64,000 bases of DNA from Globisporangium splendens (Eukaryota; Oomycota; Peronosporomycetes; Pythiales; Pythiaceae): assembly GCA_006386115.1 (NCBI GenBank), contig VFIW01000076.1:62001-126000 (forward strand). The letters are read 5' to 3'. Positions 10,543 to 21,953 of the stretch are shown here, piece by piece. The position numbers and the translations under genes are program-made. Every line of letters begins with the position of its first letter. Within the stretch, counting starts at the first letter, position 1. The notes beneath the pieces were generated by a model, which ran no database searches, was not told the DNA's origin, and worked only from the letters and a program-made list of their open reading frames with translations.

Positions 10543-12343
10543 ATGAACATGGAGCCCGCGATCAGCTTGGCGACGCTCGTCATCGACGGCGCCGGCGGGG
10601 ACGGCGGAAGCAGCAATGCGCCGCTCTCTCCGCAAGCGCCACTCTCTCCTCAGGCACCGCCCACTGTCGTGCCCACGACCACGGCCACCGCCGTCTTCCT
10701 CACCATCAACGACGTCTACGAGCTCTTCCCGAACGCCAGCGGACAAGGCGGTGCGTAGTATAACAGTGGGTAGCTCTTTGACTTGCCCCTAGCAATGCGC
10801 TGCATTGCCCACAGCGAAGTGAACTGTTGTGCTGCTGCTCTTGCTGTTTGTTGTTTGTGCACAGGGCTGGCCGAGTTTGCGACTCTGCTGCAGAAAGCGA
10901 AGGCGACGATTCCGCGCGACGTGCCCGTGTTCGTCACGCTCAATGGCGACTTTCTGTGGCGCTCCGAGCTCGACCGGCAAGACAAAGGGTGCGTTCTTGC
11001 TGTACTCTAATTGTTATCAAGCTCCTTGTGCGTGCGCACTCTAATGCAAAGCTCTGGGCTGTTGCTACAGTGCACACATGATCGAACTGCTCAATGCGCT
11101 CGGCATCGAGTTCGTCGTTTTGGGCAACCACGAGTTCGATTTCGGAGCGCCGTTGCTGAGAGACCTGCTCACGAACGCGCGGTTCACGACCTTTGGCTCG
11201 AACGTCCGCGACGCCGCAACGCGCGACTTGTTCCCCGGACTCGTCGACTACCAGGTGCTGCCGCTGCCGAATGGCATGAGTCTCGGCATCTTTGGCGTGT
11301 GCACGACAGTCACGGGCAAAGATCCGTTCGCCGGCAGTGAAGTTGTGTTTGAGAACGAGGTCGTGCACGCAAAGCGCTGTGTGGAAGCACTGAAAGATCT
11401 GGAAGTTGACGTGATCGTGGCGTTGACGCATTTGAAAGTTGCCGAGGACCAGGCACTCGTGTCTCACGTGTCTGGCATCGATCTGGTGCTCGGCGGCCAC
11501 GACCACGAGCCCATGTCGCTGTTCGTGAACAACACGATGATCCACAAGTCCGGCCAGGATGCGCTGTGGGTGGGCCACGTTGAGCTGACGATCACCAAGA
11601 CCGAAGAGACGTACGACCGCAGCAGCTCCGTTGATGTCGGCTACGAGTGGCAAATGCTCTGCAACCGCGGGCACGCACCTGAACCGGGTTGTCAGGAGAT
11701 CCTGTTGAAGTATGCCGCGCACCTCGAGCAAGAGCTACGTTTGCAGGGGAAACTGGAGCCGCTGGCGATGTCGCGGACGCTGCTCGATGGCTCGCGCATG
11801 ACGTGTCGTACCGGCGAGAGCAACCTTGGCAACCTGATCGCCGATGCGCTTCGCAGAGAACTCCAGGCCGACATCGCGATCCTCAATGCCGGCTTCATCA
11901 AGGGCGACGATATGCTGGACGCGGACTCTGCGATCACGATGCACTGGTTGGAGAAAGTGCTGCCACTGAGGAAACCCTCCGTCGTGATCGAGATGTCGGA
12001 AGAAAACGTCCAAGCTGCACTGACGCAGATGCTGCGGAAATACCCGAATTTGAGCTCGTCGTTCCCGCAGGTCTCTGGATTTCGCGCAATCTTCGATTTT
12101 ACTGAGCGGGAATTGACAGGTTTCAGCGTCGATGGCGAGCCACCAGAGAAGGAGAAGACACCAGAGAGGATGCTTCGCGTCGCGACAGCGATGGTGCCAA
12201 GCATGGATGGCTGGGAGATGTTTACCAAGGGCGTGTTCTCGCCCACAGGCGCACTCGTGCGTGACCTCGTGGCGTCCTTTGTGGTGAAAAGGAAGGAAAT
12301 CGCGTACCCGACCTGTGAAAAACGCTTTGTCATCCTTGAATGA
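10543..12343 (+). CDS. 5'-nucleotidase-family metallophosphoesterase, three exons
   Basis: Exons are 10543-10750, 10865-10988 and 11071-12343, giving 534 residues. The calcineurin-like metal motifs are in order: NDVYE at residues 56-60, NGD at 96-98, GNHEFD at 129-134, TH at 230-231 and GGHDHE at 252-257. The usual His of the first motif (DxH) is Tyr here, as in some eukaryotic members. The C-terminal half has the substrate-domain pattern (ESNLGNLIADALR, then NAGFIKG). The family hydrolyses nucleoside 5'-monophosphates or related phosphoesters with two metal ions. Residues 1-50 are a Pro/Thr/Ala-rich extension with a twice-repeated LSPQAP and no signal peptide, so a cytosolic location is likely, unlike secreted or GPI-anchored relatives. 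The start is the ATG after a C-rich leader. Confidence 0.85.
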
Positions 12344-12429
12344 AAATGAGCATGTGCATGTACAGAGCATAGCAAAAGACTGAAACAATAGTACATTATG
12401 CACACACCCCAGAAAATACGACTGCTCGA

Positions 12430-12720
12430 GTATCTCTGCGTGCTGTCTGCTACGTATTACTAGTGACGAATTGGTGCAATCGGTGGAGCACCGTGGAGGA
12501 ATCAGCCGCATCACTCTCCCCATGTCTTCCCACTCGCTGTCTTCAAAGTAGAGCACCGCTCCAAACTCATCCAATGCCACCTGGGTAACTCTATCGCGCA
12601 CGCTTTGCGGAACCATGCCGACTTGAGCGTAATGACTGCGATACGACAAGTCGGTCCCCAATATCTCGTCCATTCTCCGTTGGAAGGCGGTATTTTGGTC
12701 ATCGGACCCAAGGCTCGTTT
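12430..12720 (-). CDS. possible short hypothetical coding segment
   Basis: On the minus strand, between the converging 5'-nucleotidase and LACS3 genes, a frame reads as an acidic, ordinary-looking peptide (MDEILG..., MVPQSVRDRV, YFEDSEWEDMG). It sits just 3' of a strong donor-like CTG|GTGAGT on the same strand. Downstream the frame runs into the antisense of the 5'-nucleotidase, which is not coding there. No start or stop can be fixed and no family is recognised. It may be one exon of a small spliced gene, or chance. Confidence 0.25.
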
Positions 12721-12984
12721 GGCTCAAGCAGACTCACCAGAAAAGGAAATGAAAACAGACTGTACACACACAAGTGCGTCGCATTTTGTTCTCCGAACGA
12801 AGAGAATGATGGATTCGGCGAGGTTTTAAAAGCTACGATGAGCGTACACCCATGCTAACTTGTTCCTACGCATTCAAAGAAAACAAAAACGACGGCAGAT
12901 TCATTTACATTTGCTTCTAGACCACACTCTGATACAGCTTTACATACATATACACGTAGGAACCTACGAAGACGCACTGATGCG

Positions 12985-14952
12985 TTAAAACGCTGGTGGA
13001 CCAGCGTACATGCCGGCGATCTCCTTGGCGAAGAAGTGCGCCAGGTTGTTGCGCTTGGGCTTGAAAGTTGGCGTGACGAGGTCGTCTTCGGGACCGAACG
13101 CCGCCGCGTGCACGTGCAACTTCTGCACACGCTCAAAGCGGAACAACTTGGCCGCCTTGCCAACAGCTTCCATGTCGTCCAAGATGAGCTTCTTGAGCTC
13201 GTCCAGGTCAATCTCATCGACGCTCTTGCCCTGGGAAGCTGCCCATTTCGCAATAATCTCTTGGTCGGGTACGACAACGCCAACCAGATAGTTTTGCAGA
13301 GAGTCGCCGTGCACGTAGATCTGCGCCACGTATTGACTCTTCAGGTACACGTCCTCGATCTTCTCTGGCGCCACGTACTCGCCCTGCGACAGCTTGAAGA
13401 TGTTCTTCTTGCGGTCGATGATGCGCAGTGTGCCGTCGGCGTTCCAGGCGCCAATATCGCCCGTGTGGAACCAGCCGTCTGCGTCGAGCACCTCAGTCGT
13501 GAGCTCGGGCTGCTTGAAGTACCCTTTGAAGACATTGCGGCCGCGCACGAGGATCTCGCCACGAGGCAACGGCGTGTCGTCGCTCGTGTAGTTCATATCG
13601 CGAACATCCTCGAGTCGCACTTCGAGACCTGGCAACGGGATTCCAACGTGGTTCCCGGACGGCACGTTCGGGTTTGAGACTGCCACCACGGCGCTGGACT
13701 CGGTCAGTCCGTAGCCCTCGAGCACGGGGCACCCGAACACCACCTGGATGAACTCCTTGACCTCGGACGAGAGCGGCGCCGAGCCGTTCATCATCAAGCG
13801 CACGTTGCCGCCGAGCACCATCTTGACCTTGTTGAACACGACCGGGTCCCACACGCTGTGGTGCATGTACCCGTCGCGGACGTTGACCTTCTTGGCCGCG
13901 AACGCCTGGTCGAACAGGAACTTCTTGACGCCACCGGCGCTGTTCACGCTCTGCGAGATCTTGTCGAAAATCCGGTTGAGCACGCGCGGCACAGACGGGA
14001 ACACCGTCGGCTTAAGCTCGGCGATGTCGTCCATGAGCTTCGTCACATCGCCCTGGTAGAACCCGATGGCACCACCGCTCAAAATCAGGTTCGTGTGCAC
14101 GCACCGCTCAAACACGTGCGCCAGCGGAAGGTACGACAAGTGCACGTCTGTCGGCAGTAGTTTGGTGTACTTGCGTACGGAGCCCGTCGTGAACGCCAGG
14201 TTCGCGTGCGTGAGGATCGCACCCTTGGGGTCCCCCGTCGTGCCGGACGTATAGCAAATCGTGCTGATGTCTCCAGGGAGCGGCGGATCCGCTTCCACAG
14301 TGTTGGCTCTGCCAATCTCCATGAGCTCCGCGAGCGTCTTGAGCGTCACGTTCTTATCGTGCGCGAGTGTGCGTTCGATCTCGTCGACTTCTTCGAACTG
14401 CACGATCGTCTCGAGCGTCGGGCATTTGTCGATGCACTCCATGAGCGTCTGGAACTGCGACTTGGCGCAGAACACGACCTTCATCTCCGTGTGGTTCATG
14501 ATGAACGGCACGGCCTGTGGACCCAGCGTGTCGTACAGCGGCACGAGCGTGTACGTCATGCGGTTGCAACTGTTCTCCACGACGGACCATTCGTACCGGT
14601 TCTTGGAGAACACGCCGACGATCGCGGTGCGCTGAAGCCCGAGGTCGCGACTCATACCGGACGACAGCGCCTCAACGTCCGTGAGGAATTCGCCGTAAGT
14701 CACCCACTCGAAGGCGCCGACGTCGCCCGTGACCGGGTCGACCTTGCGCGTGCCAAAGAGGTTCTTGGAGCCATCGTCGATCTCCTTGCGCGCCAGAAGG
14801 TTGGTCCAAAGCGTCATGCTCGGCTCATACTCTGGCTCGATGTCGACGACGCGGATCGGTCCGCGGGTCGCGGTCTTCGTGTCTGGCACCTCTCGCGAGA
14901 AACTCTGCTGCTGGTCAGCGGATTGAGGCTCACAACTCTGTGCGGCACCCAT
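12985..14952 (-). CDS. long-chain acyl-CoA synthetase 3 (LACS3)
   Basis: An intronless gene of 655 residues with the full ANL motif set: TSGTTGDPKGA, YGLTESS, HTGDIG, DRKKN and LSQGEYVAPEKIE. The open frame continues upstream for 71 codons of basic, proline-rich sequence, but the ATG at 14952 gives MGAAQSCE, matching the LACS1 N-terminus (Gly2, Cys7), so I take that as the start. The 3' block 13108-13622 is almost identical in DNA to LACS1 4989-5503, whereas the N-terminal two thirds is diverged from both other copies. It is transcribed convergently with the 5'-nucleotidase. A membrane-associated fatty-acid-activating role is inferred from family and the N-terminal lipidation signal. Confidence 0.92.
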   Translation of the reverse strand: MGAAQSCEPQSADQQQSFSREVPDTKTATRGPIRVVDIEPEYEPSMTLWTNLLARKEIDDGSKNLFGTRKVDPVTGDVGAFEWVTYGEFLTDVEALSSGMSRDLGLQRTAIVGVFSKNRYEWSVVENSCNRMTYTLVPLYDTLGPQAVPFIMNHTEMKVVFCAKSQFQTLMECIDKCPTLETIVQFEEVDEIERTLAHDKNVTLKTLAELMEIGRANTVEADPPLPGDISTICYTSGTTGDPKGAILTHANLAFTTGSVRKYTKLLPTDVHLSYLPLAHVFERCVHTNLILSGGAIGFYQGDVTKLMDDIAELKPTVFPSVPRVLNRIFDKISQSVNSAGGVKKFLFDQAFAAKKVNVRDGYMHHSVWDPVVFNKVKMVLGGNVRLMMNGSAPLSSEVKEFIQVVFGCPVLEGYGLTESSAVVAVSNPNVPSGNHVGIPLPGLEVRLEDVRDMNYTSDDTPLPRGEILVRGRNVFKGYFKQPELTTEVLDADGWFHTGDIGAWNADGTLRIIDRKKNIFKLSQGEYVAPEKIEDVYLKSQYVAQIYVHGDSLQNYLVGVVVPDQEIIAKWAASQGKSVDEIDLDELKKLILDDMEAVGKAAKLFRFERVQKLHVHAAAFGPEDDLVTPTFKPKRNNLAHFFAKEIAGMYAGPPAF

Positions 14953-15939
14953 GTCTGCAGACGAAGAAGACTTGGCGGTCGAGGCGCTGGTTGTGCGAAG
15001 GCGGTTTTTCAGGAATGCCGGGAGCTGCATCGGGACTGCAGGCAGGCACGGCGAGCGTGGAGGGATGGTCTCAGTAGGCGGTAGACAGACAGGGACGCGC
15101 AGTCGATGCTTCAGACAGACGAGCAACGAGGGAATGCGCCAAGTCCGGCACTGACAGACCGGCACGTTTGGGTTAGCTGCGAAGGGAACGAGGGAAAGTG
15201 ATCTGCCGACTGACTCGCGGGCGGGCGTGTTGGGAGGAAGTCAGCTGGTGCCGCACAGGTGCACGCGCGTTTCCTCTGCTTCTGTTTTGACAGGTTCAAC
15301 GCAAGTCACGAAAAAGAGCTCGAGGAATCAGATGGTGGCGCTACGTTGGACTTTGGTTGAAATGCTGTCGTCGCGTTGAGACAAGACTCATTTATAATCA
15401 ATGCGGGCAGTAATATTACAATAAACCTACAAGAGGAAGGAATGGACGAAATGAATGCAGTGGGCTTTTAGAGACAAATATCTACAAATAGTAATAAAGT
15501 TGGTATAGTGCCGACATTGGTAATATGATGTGAATTCGACTGACAACTCCAGCTCACAGGCTGAAGTTCACTGCGGCGTCGCAATTTCTTTCGAGCGCAT
15601 TGGAAGGAGCGCCATACAGACGAGCGACTGAACCCTCTGCTCGTGCTTACAGTCAGCCAGTGCGGCATGTATTAATACGAGTAGGGGACTCGCTTGACAC
15701 TGTCAACTCTCGGCAAAAGATGTCAGCCGTGTCCATTATCCGATGCAATATGCGATCCAAGTGCACTGGCTCAAGGACAGTAAATACAATCCAAGAACAC
15801 TGGCTGCGATGGATCCACCTTCCAGAGGAGCGAAGCTACTTGTACATCTATCATTGCCATGTTGAGGCAGGCGTCGCAGAAGCACCTCTATCGCACTCCT
15901 AGCAGATACAGTAGTTTCATTCTGTTTCTTGGACTTTGC
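14953..15939. other. intergenic, LACS3 upstream region
   Basis: About 1 kb between the LACS3 start and the 3' end of FUSC1, both on the minus strand. It should hold the LACS3 promoter. No gene or RNA was recognised. Confidence 0.45.
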
Positions 15940-18900
15940 CTAGGTTGCTGCAAGTGCGTTGAGCTGGGACAGCGTCGAGGCAATTTTCTCGCACGACGAG
16001 ATCAAGCAGCTCATGGCGATGAAGTCCTCCATCGGAACGTAGTGCTCTCGGTCGTACTGGCGCGTGAAATGCTCGGCGTAGCTTCGCTTGAGCGTCGCGG
16101 CAGCCTGCTTGATCGTGAAGGATTCGACATTGAGCAGCGCTTCCGCAGACCCCTCAATGGACGTCCGGCGTCGATGAACGGAAGATGTTTGGGGGTCTGA
16201 CAAAGACACTTCACGAAGCAACGGGGTCTCCTTTCCGTCTTCGACCGCCACGGGATGAACTGTTGTAGATAGCGGGGTGACAAGCTCATGAGGTCCGAGG
16301 GACGATGCGCTCTCAATCTCAGTTGTAGCCAATTGAGCAGCCACAATTTCGCTCGGCTCGGACTTGATCTCGATGCATCGATCGCTCAAAGTTTGCGCCA
16401 CGACCGTCGTTGTTGTCTCGTAAATCTCGAGCTCCATCCGAAAGCCTTCATTGAGCGCTTTCATGAACTCAGCAAAGGATATCTTGCCATCGTGGTTCTT
16501 GTCGACCATCTGCATGAATTCTCCCACGTACTGGTCAATTTGCACGTTGCCGATGGCCGCATACGGGAGTAACTGCTCCAGGAAGAGCACCAGCTCCGAA
16601 GCATCGACTTCACCGCGACGATGCACGTCAGCGATTCGAAAGGCTTCTTTCATTTGCATAAAAATCGCTGTTTCTTCTCCATTTACATAGGAGAAATCCT
16701 TGCTGAACAGCTGGGTCAGCGTCTCGAGTGTGTCTTCGACACTCGTTTCGAAGGCATCTTGACTGTTCAGCCACTGCTGATGTGCATTGAATGGCAAGCT
16801 GACTCGGGGTGGTGCATCAGGATCACTCCCTGCAGCGATGATCGCATCTCGACATTCCTGGTTGAGGGTACTCGTCCGCGGTCGATGCAGTCTCGTGTCA
16901 ATTCCATTGTTTTGCCTCTTGTCGTGCCATTCCACGAGATCCAGTAAAATGCACAAATGCGTCATGATCGTTTGACACGCGTTCAGGACTTGCGAGTACT
17001 TGGCCACGGAAAACTCTGGCCGCCACAACGTCGGCTCGAGGGACGCATCATGCAGCAATTTGGTTTGCTGTGCGAGCAGCTGCGGGAATGTCACGGAGAG
17101 ATTTTTGCGCAATGCCTTGATTTCAGTTTCCGTGAGCCGGCGGGGATGCACCAAGCCATTTTCATTTGGACTTTGGAGCTGCTCGCTTGCCAGATTGTGC
17201 CGGAAGATCTGTCGAAATCCCACACGGTACTGCTTCAATAGGTCTTGGATGTTTTCTCGAAGAAGACCATTCGCGCTTTTCGGCTGTAACGTGAGCTCGA
17301 CGAGCAGCAAGATCAGAATGCCAAGAGCGTTTTCGGTCAGCGGCGAGTACGTAAGTGTGCCTATGGGTGCGTCCACGCTGCGACAACTGTGCTCCAGCAA
17401 AACAGACGCAGCCATATACCCAGACACCATGCCGGCCATCCGGAGATACGTGCCACTGAAGTAGACGTACATGGACCCGACTGTCCAGGTGAAGAGGACG
17501 AGGTTGTTGAGCGCATTGTACGCGATGTCGTTGGAGATCTTGCAGAGGAAGAAGTTGAAAATGGAAGGCAAGACCGTGCCAGCGACAAGACCAGTGAGTC
17601 GGTTCGCTGTATTGCCGTACGTGCCGCCTAACAATCATATTTTAAACATAGTTAGTACAAATTTACGAAATCCAAAGTCATGTGCTCCGCACCACATTCA
17701 AAATGCCTCGTACCGATATGATACTGAGCGACCATCGCAATCGCAGTCGGCACCGTCGAGCTGAACGCGAACACAAACGTCGAGAAGCCTACGCCAATGA
17801 ACACAGCGAGCGTCGTGCGGAATGAGAAGAAGACCAGTTGGCGCGGATAATTGCTCTTCTGGTAGAAACTTCGCCACGCGACTTTTACAAAGTTGCGGAT
17901 CCGGTACTGCGGTGTGAAATTCTTGTGGTTGAACTGCTGCTCGAACTCGAACAGTGTGTAAGCCAGCGCATGGAAAGAGTACAGAAACATATTCAGCGGC
18001 ATCGTTTTCCCCACGTCGGCTGCCGAGTGAACTTCCGAAGCTGCCATTTCGCCATACAACCTCGTGTACTTGGACATCAGCCGCTCCAGTTGGATCTCCA
18101 AGTGATTGAACCTCAAGGACGGCATAGCTAATGGGCATGCAATATCATTAAGTGCAAGGATCCATATAAACCACCGCGTTTGCGCGAAAACGTACATGTG
18201 TCGGCTTGCAGCACTTTACGGGAGATGTCTTCGAGCAAGTCGTTCATCTCTGTCTGGAGCACGTAGATCCTCTTTTGCAGCTTCTTCATGAGCACCACGT
18301 GGGTCCAATGGCAAGTCTCGGACTCGATCGCAAATTTCATCGCGTGCACATCTTTCAGCAAGCGCGCATACAACTTCACAAATTGCTTTGCCATCGTCTT
18401 GTTGAAGCTGAACCAGACGCCGGCACCGATGAGCTCTTCCCACCAGCAGTTATCCACGAGACCTTCCATTTCTGTCAACCGCTCCTGCGCGTTGGAGAGT
18501 AGCCGATCGAGTCGCAGTCGAAAAAAGTCCATCTCTTTGATATCCTTGGCTCTGAAGCAGTACGAGTCGACGATCAGGTTGAGGATCTCGCGAATGTCGT
18601 GGGGTGCGTCTTTCATGTGGCCCATGAGCTGCTGCGTTGCACTGTCGTACAATGTGTAAAGTTGTTATGCAAATGATAGTAACACGATGTGGCATAACAC
18701 GAAACAGTAGCAACTTACAGAATTGGATACGGCAATAGCATGGTCGCCAGCGCGATGGTGGTCCCCACGGCGCCGACGAGACTGTAGATCGCAAAGTTGG
18801 TGATGAGGTTCTTTGTGCCGAACAGGCCGTCGCCGAGATCCTTCCGCTGCGTCGGGATGATCGGATTCATCGGATTCACGATCGTCAGGGCTGCGTCACA

Positions 18901-19861
18901 AATGCAATCAGATAACTGCAAGGAAAATACGGAAACTGAGACGAGAGACAAAGCCACTCACTGAAATAGAGGTTGGTGCTGACTGCAAACTTCTTGACAT
19001 TTGCTTGCTGCATTAGCATAGAGCAAAGTCAAACAAACGTTAGCGACAGACTATCCGTTTCAATTACATCAGGAATCTATGCACGCACACAAGGTACCAT
19101 GGGTGCGATGAGCATCAGAAACGTGAACAGCAGCAGCAGTGGGAGCACGACGGCGAGGTCGCGCACGCTGATGTCGTAGGATCGGCCTCTCAACTCGACC
19201 TGCACGTGGATCAGATCGGCTTGCGTCATCGGGATGCACGCAAAGATCACGAAATTGTACAGCAGCGCGATCGCGACGCCCGTGTCGATCTGCCACATTT
19301 GCTCAATCGTGCCGCCCACATTACGTGCTCCGGCGTAGATCACCATTGCGGCGGCGTAGGTCAACCCGCCGAGGTAGTAATGGTCAGGCAAGAAGAGCCA
19401 CTCTTTACCGCTGTTGTTCGCCGGCGCGTGGGTCTGCGCGACACCCGCGAGCAGCACGCCGAGCGCAATCCGCATCGAGAGCTGCAGGTTCGTCCTGAAC
19501 GCAGCTGCACATATGAAGAAAAGGAAATCAATACGTAAGTATCGAGAATGCGGTAGTTCTGCATAGGGACAATGCATACATACGAACCTTGTGCTTTATC
19601 CAAGTGCATGCGCTGCTTCATACTGGAAACAAGCGGGATACTCGGACTCTTCTTGTTGTCGCCGTTGGGCGCACCCGCGCCCCTCTGCTTCCGCAGCCGC
19701 AGCCGCATCGACTGCATCGTCATCGTCGTCGCGTTCGTGTTCAGTGAGGAGATCGAGTCGTTCTCGTTCGCCTCCGGAACGAACGACTTCATGCGCGCGT
19801 AGTCGCTCGTCGGCGCACCGCCGCCGTGGTCCAGCGACGCCGCGAGAAGATCTTCTTCCAT
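15940..19861 (-). CDS. FUSC/aromatic-acid-exporter-like membrane protein with EF-hands, copy 1 (FUSC1)
   Basis: Seven exons in transcript order: 19861-19588, 19504-19098, 19007-18962, 18890-18719, 18641-18196, 18127-17714 and 17627-15940, with phase kept throughout, giving 1148 residues. A basic cytosolic N-terminus is followed by a first membrane cluster (exons 2-4), a long helical soluble stretch (exons 5-6), a second membrane cluster (exons 6-7) and a soluble C-terminus. This duplicated layout matches the FUSC/ArAE/ALMT-like exporters of organic or aromatic anions. The C-terminus has an EF-hand pair: a degenerate loop (DVHRRGEVDASE) and a canonical one (DKNHDGKISFAE), which suggests Ca2+ control. 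The five internal exons are 407, 46, 172, 446 and 414 nt, identical in length to the two copies in the palindrome, from which it is clearly diverged in sequence. Confidence 0.85.
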
Positions 19862-20786
19862 CTGGACGTCTGCTGTTTTAGGTCGTCTGCTAAATGCTGC
19901 TGGACGCAGGCGCGAAGTGTGCTCACACCCGCATTCTCGCTCTTATTTCGGGCGGCAGCCATTGTTTGCAGCAGTGTGCACTTGGCGCACCAAAAGGTGA
20001 GCAAATCCTGTCATAAGTGGTGTGGACATGCAGCCTAAAATAGTATTATCTTTAATATGTATGATATTAGAGAGGCTAATTGCTGCAATGGAAGGAATGG
20101 AGAGTGTTAAACAGCCGTTTCTATTGTGTTTGACGAGGAACTATCGCACGACTTGCGGGAGAGACACATTATTGTTCCTGTGAACAATTGCTTCAACTTC
20201 TGGTCCAGAGCACTCAAAATAGACAAGTTGAGGTGCGTTTTAGTCACTCTTTTGCTTTGTGATCAGCTCTACGTTTTAGAGCTTATTTTTAGCATGCTAA
20301 TTGCCTCTGAAATAACACTAATTCGTGGACTGTGGATGAACTGCATTCGTGCAACCTTCGCTCCCACCCATTCCACCCACCACCCAGCAAGGTCGTCACC
20401 CGTTGCTCACAGCAAGAAACGGTCAATCTTCTTCTAAGTACGCTACTCGAAACGAAATACGATATTTGTCTCAATACGCACTCCATGATCACTGACCTAA
20501 CACCACTGATTGATTAAAACACACTACGCCTTTTCCCCGCACTCAGCGTTTCTCTGCCCAGCAGGTTTTCATTGGCACACACCTCAATCGGTAATCCGAG
20601 TGATAGGAGTCTGCAGCTGATTGGCTCGTTTTCAGACTCCAAACGCACACTGAAGCGTCAACGAAACACAGAGCGAACCTTGACTCAAAGGCATAATAAA
20701 CCCCTTGTCGATGGAGCAATCTCAGCTTCTGCAGGCGCTCACTTCGCCTTTTGCAATCCGCTCACAAAGCACAAACCAAGTCAACC
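19862..20786. other. intergenic, divergent promoter region
   Basis: This lies between the divergent FUSC1 and first HIG1-domain genes. No coding or RNA feature was recognised; it probably holds both promoters. Confidence 0.45.
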
Positions 20787-21422
20787 ATGTCGTCCAAGTC
20801 CACCAACTCGTCTCCCTCAGTCGACTACAACAGCGCCGAGCTGCGAGACAAGATCTCGTTCCATGCCTACCTCTCGGGCTTGAAATATGGCGCCACGGTC
20901 GCCGGCTGCGTTGGCACGGCCGTGTTGCTCGCGAACACGTACTCACCGAAATTCCGCTCGCGCCTCGGCGTCAGTGGCAAATGGGGGCTCGTCGTGTCCT
21001 CCTTCTTGGCCTCGTCGACCATCGAATCCGATCAACGCATTCTCGCTGGTGCTCGCAACCCACAGAAGTACCTCGCGGAAATGGAAGGTCGCGTTGATTC
21101 TCACACTAATGACAGGAAGAAGCAGCTCAAGCTGTACCAGCGTGCAGCGAATTTCCTCTACGACCACCCGTACCGCAGTTTGATCACCGTCGGTGTGCCA
21201 TTGGTGGGTGGTATCTACGTCTTCCAGCGGACCAACAAGGCTATCCAGGCGTCACAGCAGATCATGCACACGCGTATCTACGGTCAAGGCGCCGTTGTTG
21301 TACTTTTGCTGAGCTCCATGGCATTCCACGACTACATGGCCAAGCACGGCAGATTTGAAGTTGAAGACGACGAAGAAGAGCAGGAAACGCAGCAAGTGCT
21401 CACGGAGCTGCACCACCGATAG
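20787..21422 (+). CDS. HIG1-domain protein, copy 1 (mitochondrial, Rcf2-like)
   Basis: An intronless gene of 211 residues. The C-terminal third (NKAIQASQQIMHTRIYGQGAV then a hydrophobic helix and MAFHDYM) fits the HIG1 pattern of an amphipathic Q-x-x-M-x-x-R-x-x-x-Q-G segment leading into a membrane helix. Two more hydrophobic segments occur before it (about 30-50 and 125-145). An N-terminal membrane pair plus a C-terminal HIG1 domain is the layout of Rcf2, which binds respiratory supercomplexes in the mitochondrial inner membrane; that role is inferred. The acidic tail DDEEEQETQ is absent from the neighbouring paralogue. I chose the ATG at 20787 as the first in-frame ATG. Confidence 0.7.
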   Translation: MSSKSTNSSPSVDYNSAELRDKISFHAYLSGLKYGATVAGCVGTAVLLANTYSPKFRSRLGVSGKWGLVVSSFLASSTIESDQRILAGARNPQKYLAEMEGRVDSHTNDRKKQLKLYQRAANFLYDHPYRSLITVGVPLVGGIYVFQRTNKAIQASQQIMHTRIYGQGAVVVLLLSSMAFHDYMAKHGRFEVEDDEEEQETQQVLTELHHR

Positions 21423-21953
21423 AAGAAGAAGAAAACCTGCCCACGACAGCCTCGAAAAGATGCATGGTGTATCGGATATTTGCATATTTTGTCTAAAGCT
21501 TCTATCATATATTTCGTTTACTTGCTGAAAAAGGCTGGTGTGTCCAAGCCTCCTCTCTTCGATGTCGCAAGTCAGCAACACCAGTTTCCAACGCAAAGCC
21601 ACCAACTGGCAGGTAAGCTCACAATGACTGATCTCTGCTAATTAATCGGCTTTGTACCTAATTCGCTCATCTTTACGTACAATTCGTCAGCAGCGTCGTC
21701 GCATACCTGCGCATGTTGAAAACACATTTTGGGAAACGTACGCATGTCTGTATAAAACAAAATGATGGATAAGGGACCGAATGCTCGAGACTTGGTCGCG
21801 CACTGAGACGTTGCGGTTCTTTGCAGCAAGCGCGGCCGCCATAAAGGCAAACGCCCACAAAGAAGCGCCCGCCGCCGTTAAACCAAGCAAGGGTTCAGCA
21901 AGCTCCTCTGTCCGTCCATCCCACTCCGTCCGTTCGTCCGTCCGTCCGTCAGC
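21423..21953. other. intergenic between the tandem HIG1 genes
   Basis: A short spacer ending in a run of repeated CCGT/TCCG units just before the second HIG1 gene, probably its 5' leader. Nothing else was recognised. Confidence 0.4.

Noticed and set aside
11735..12727. Full 330-codon minus frame overlapping the 5'-nucleotidase 3' end
   Set aside because: Only its first about 95 codons lie outside the nucleotidase and look coding-like; the rest is antisense shadow. Kept only as a low-confidence short segment.
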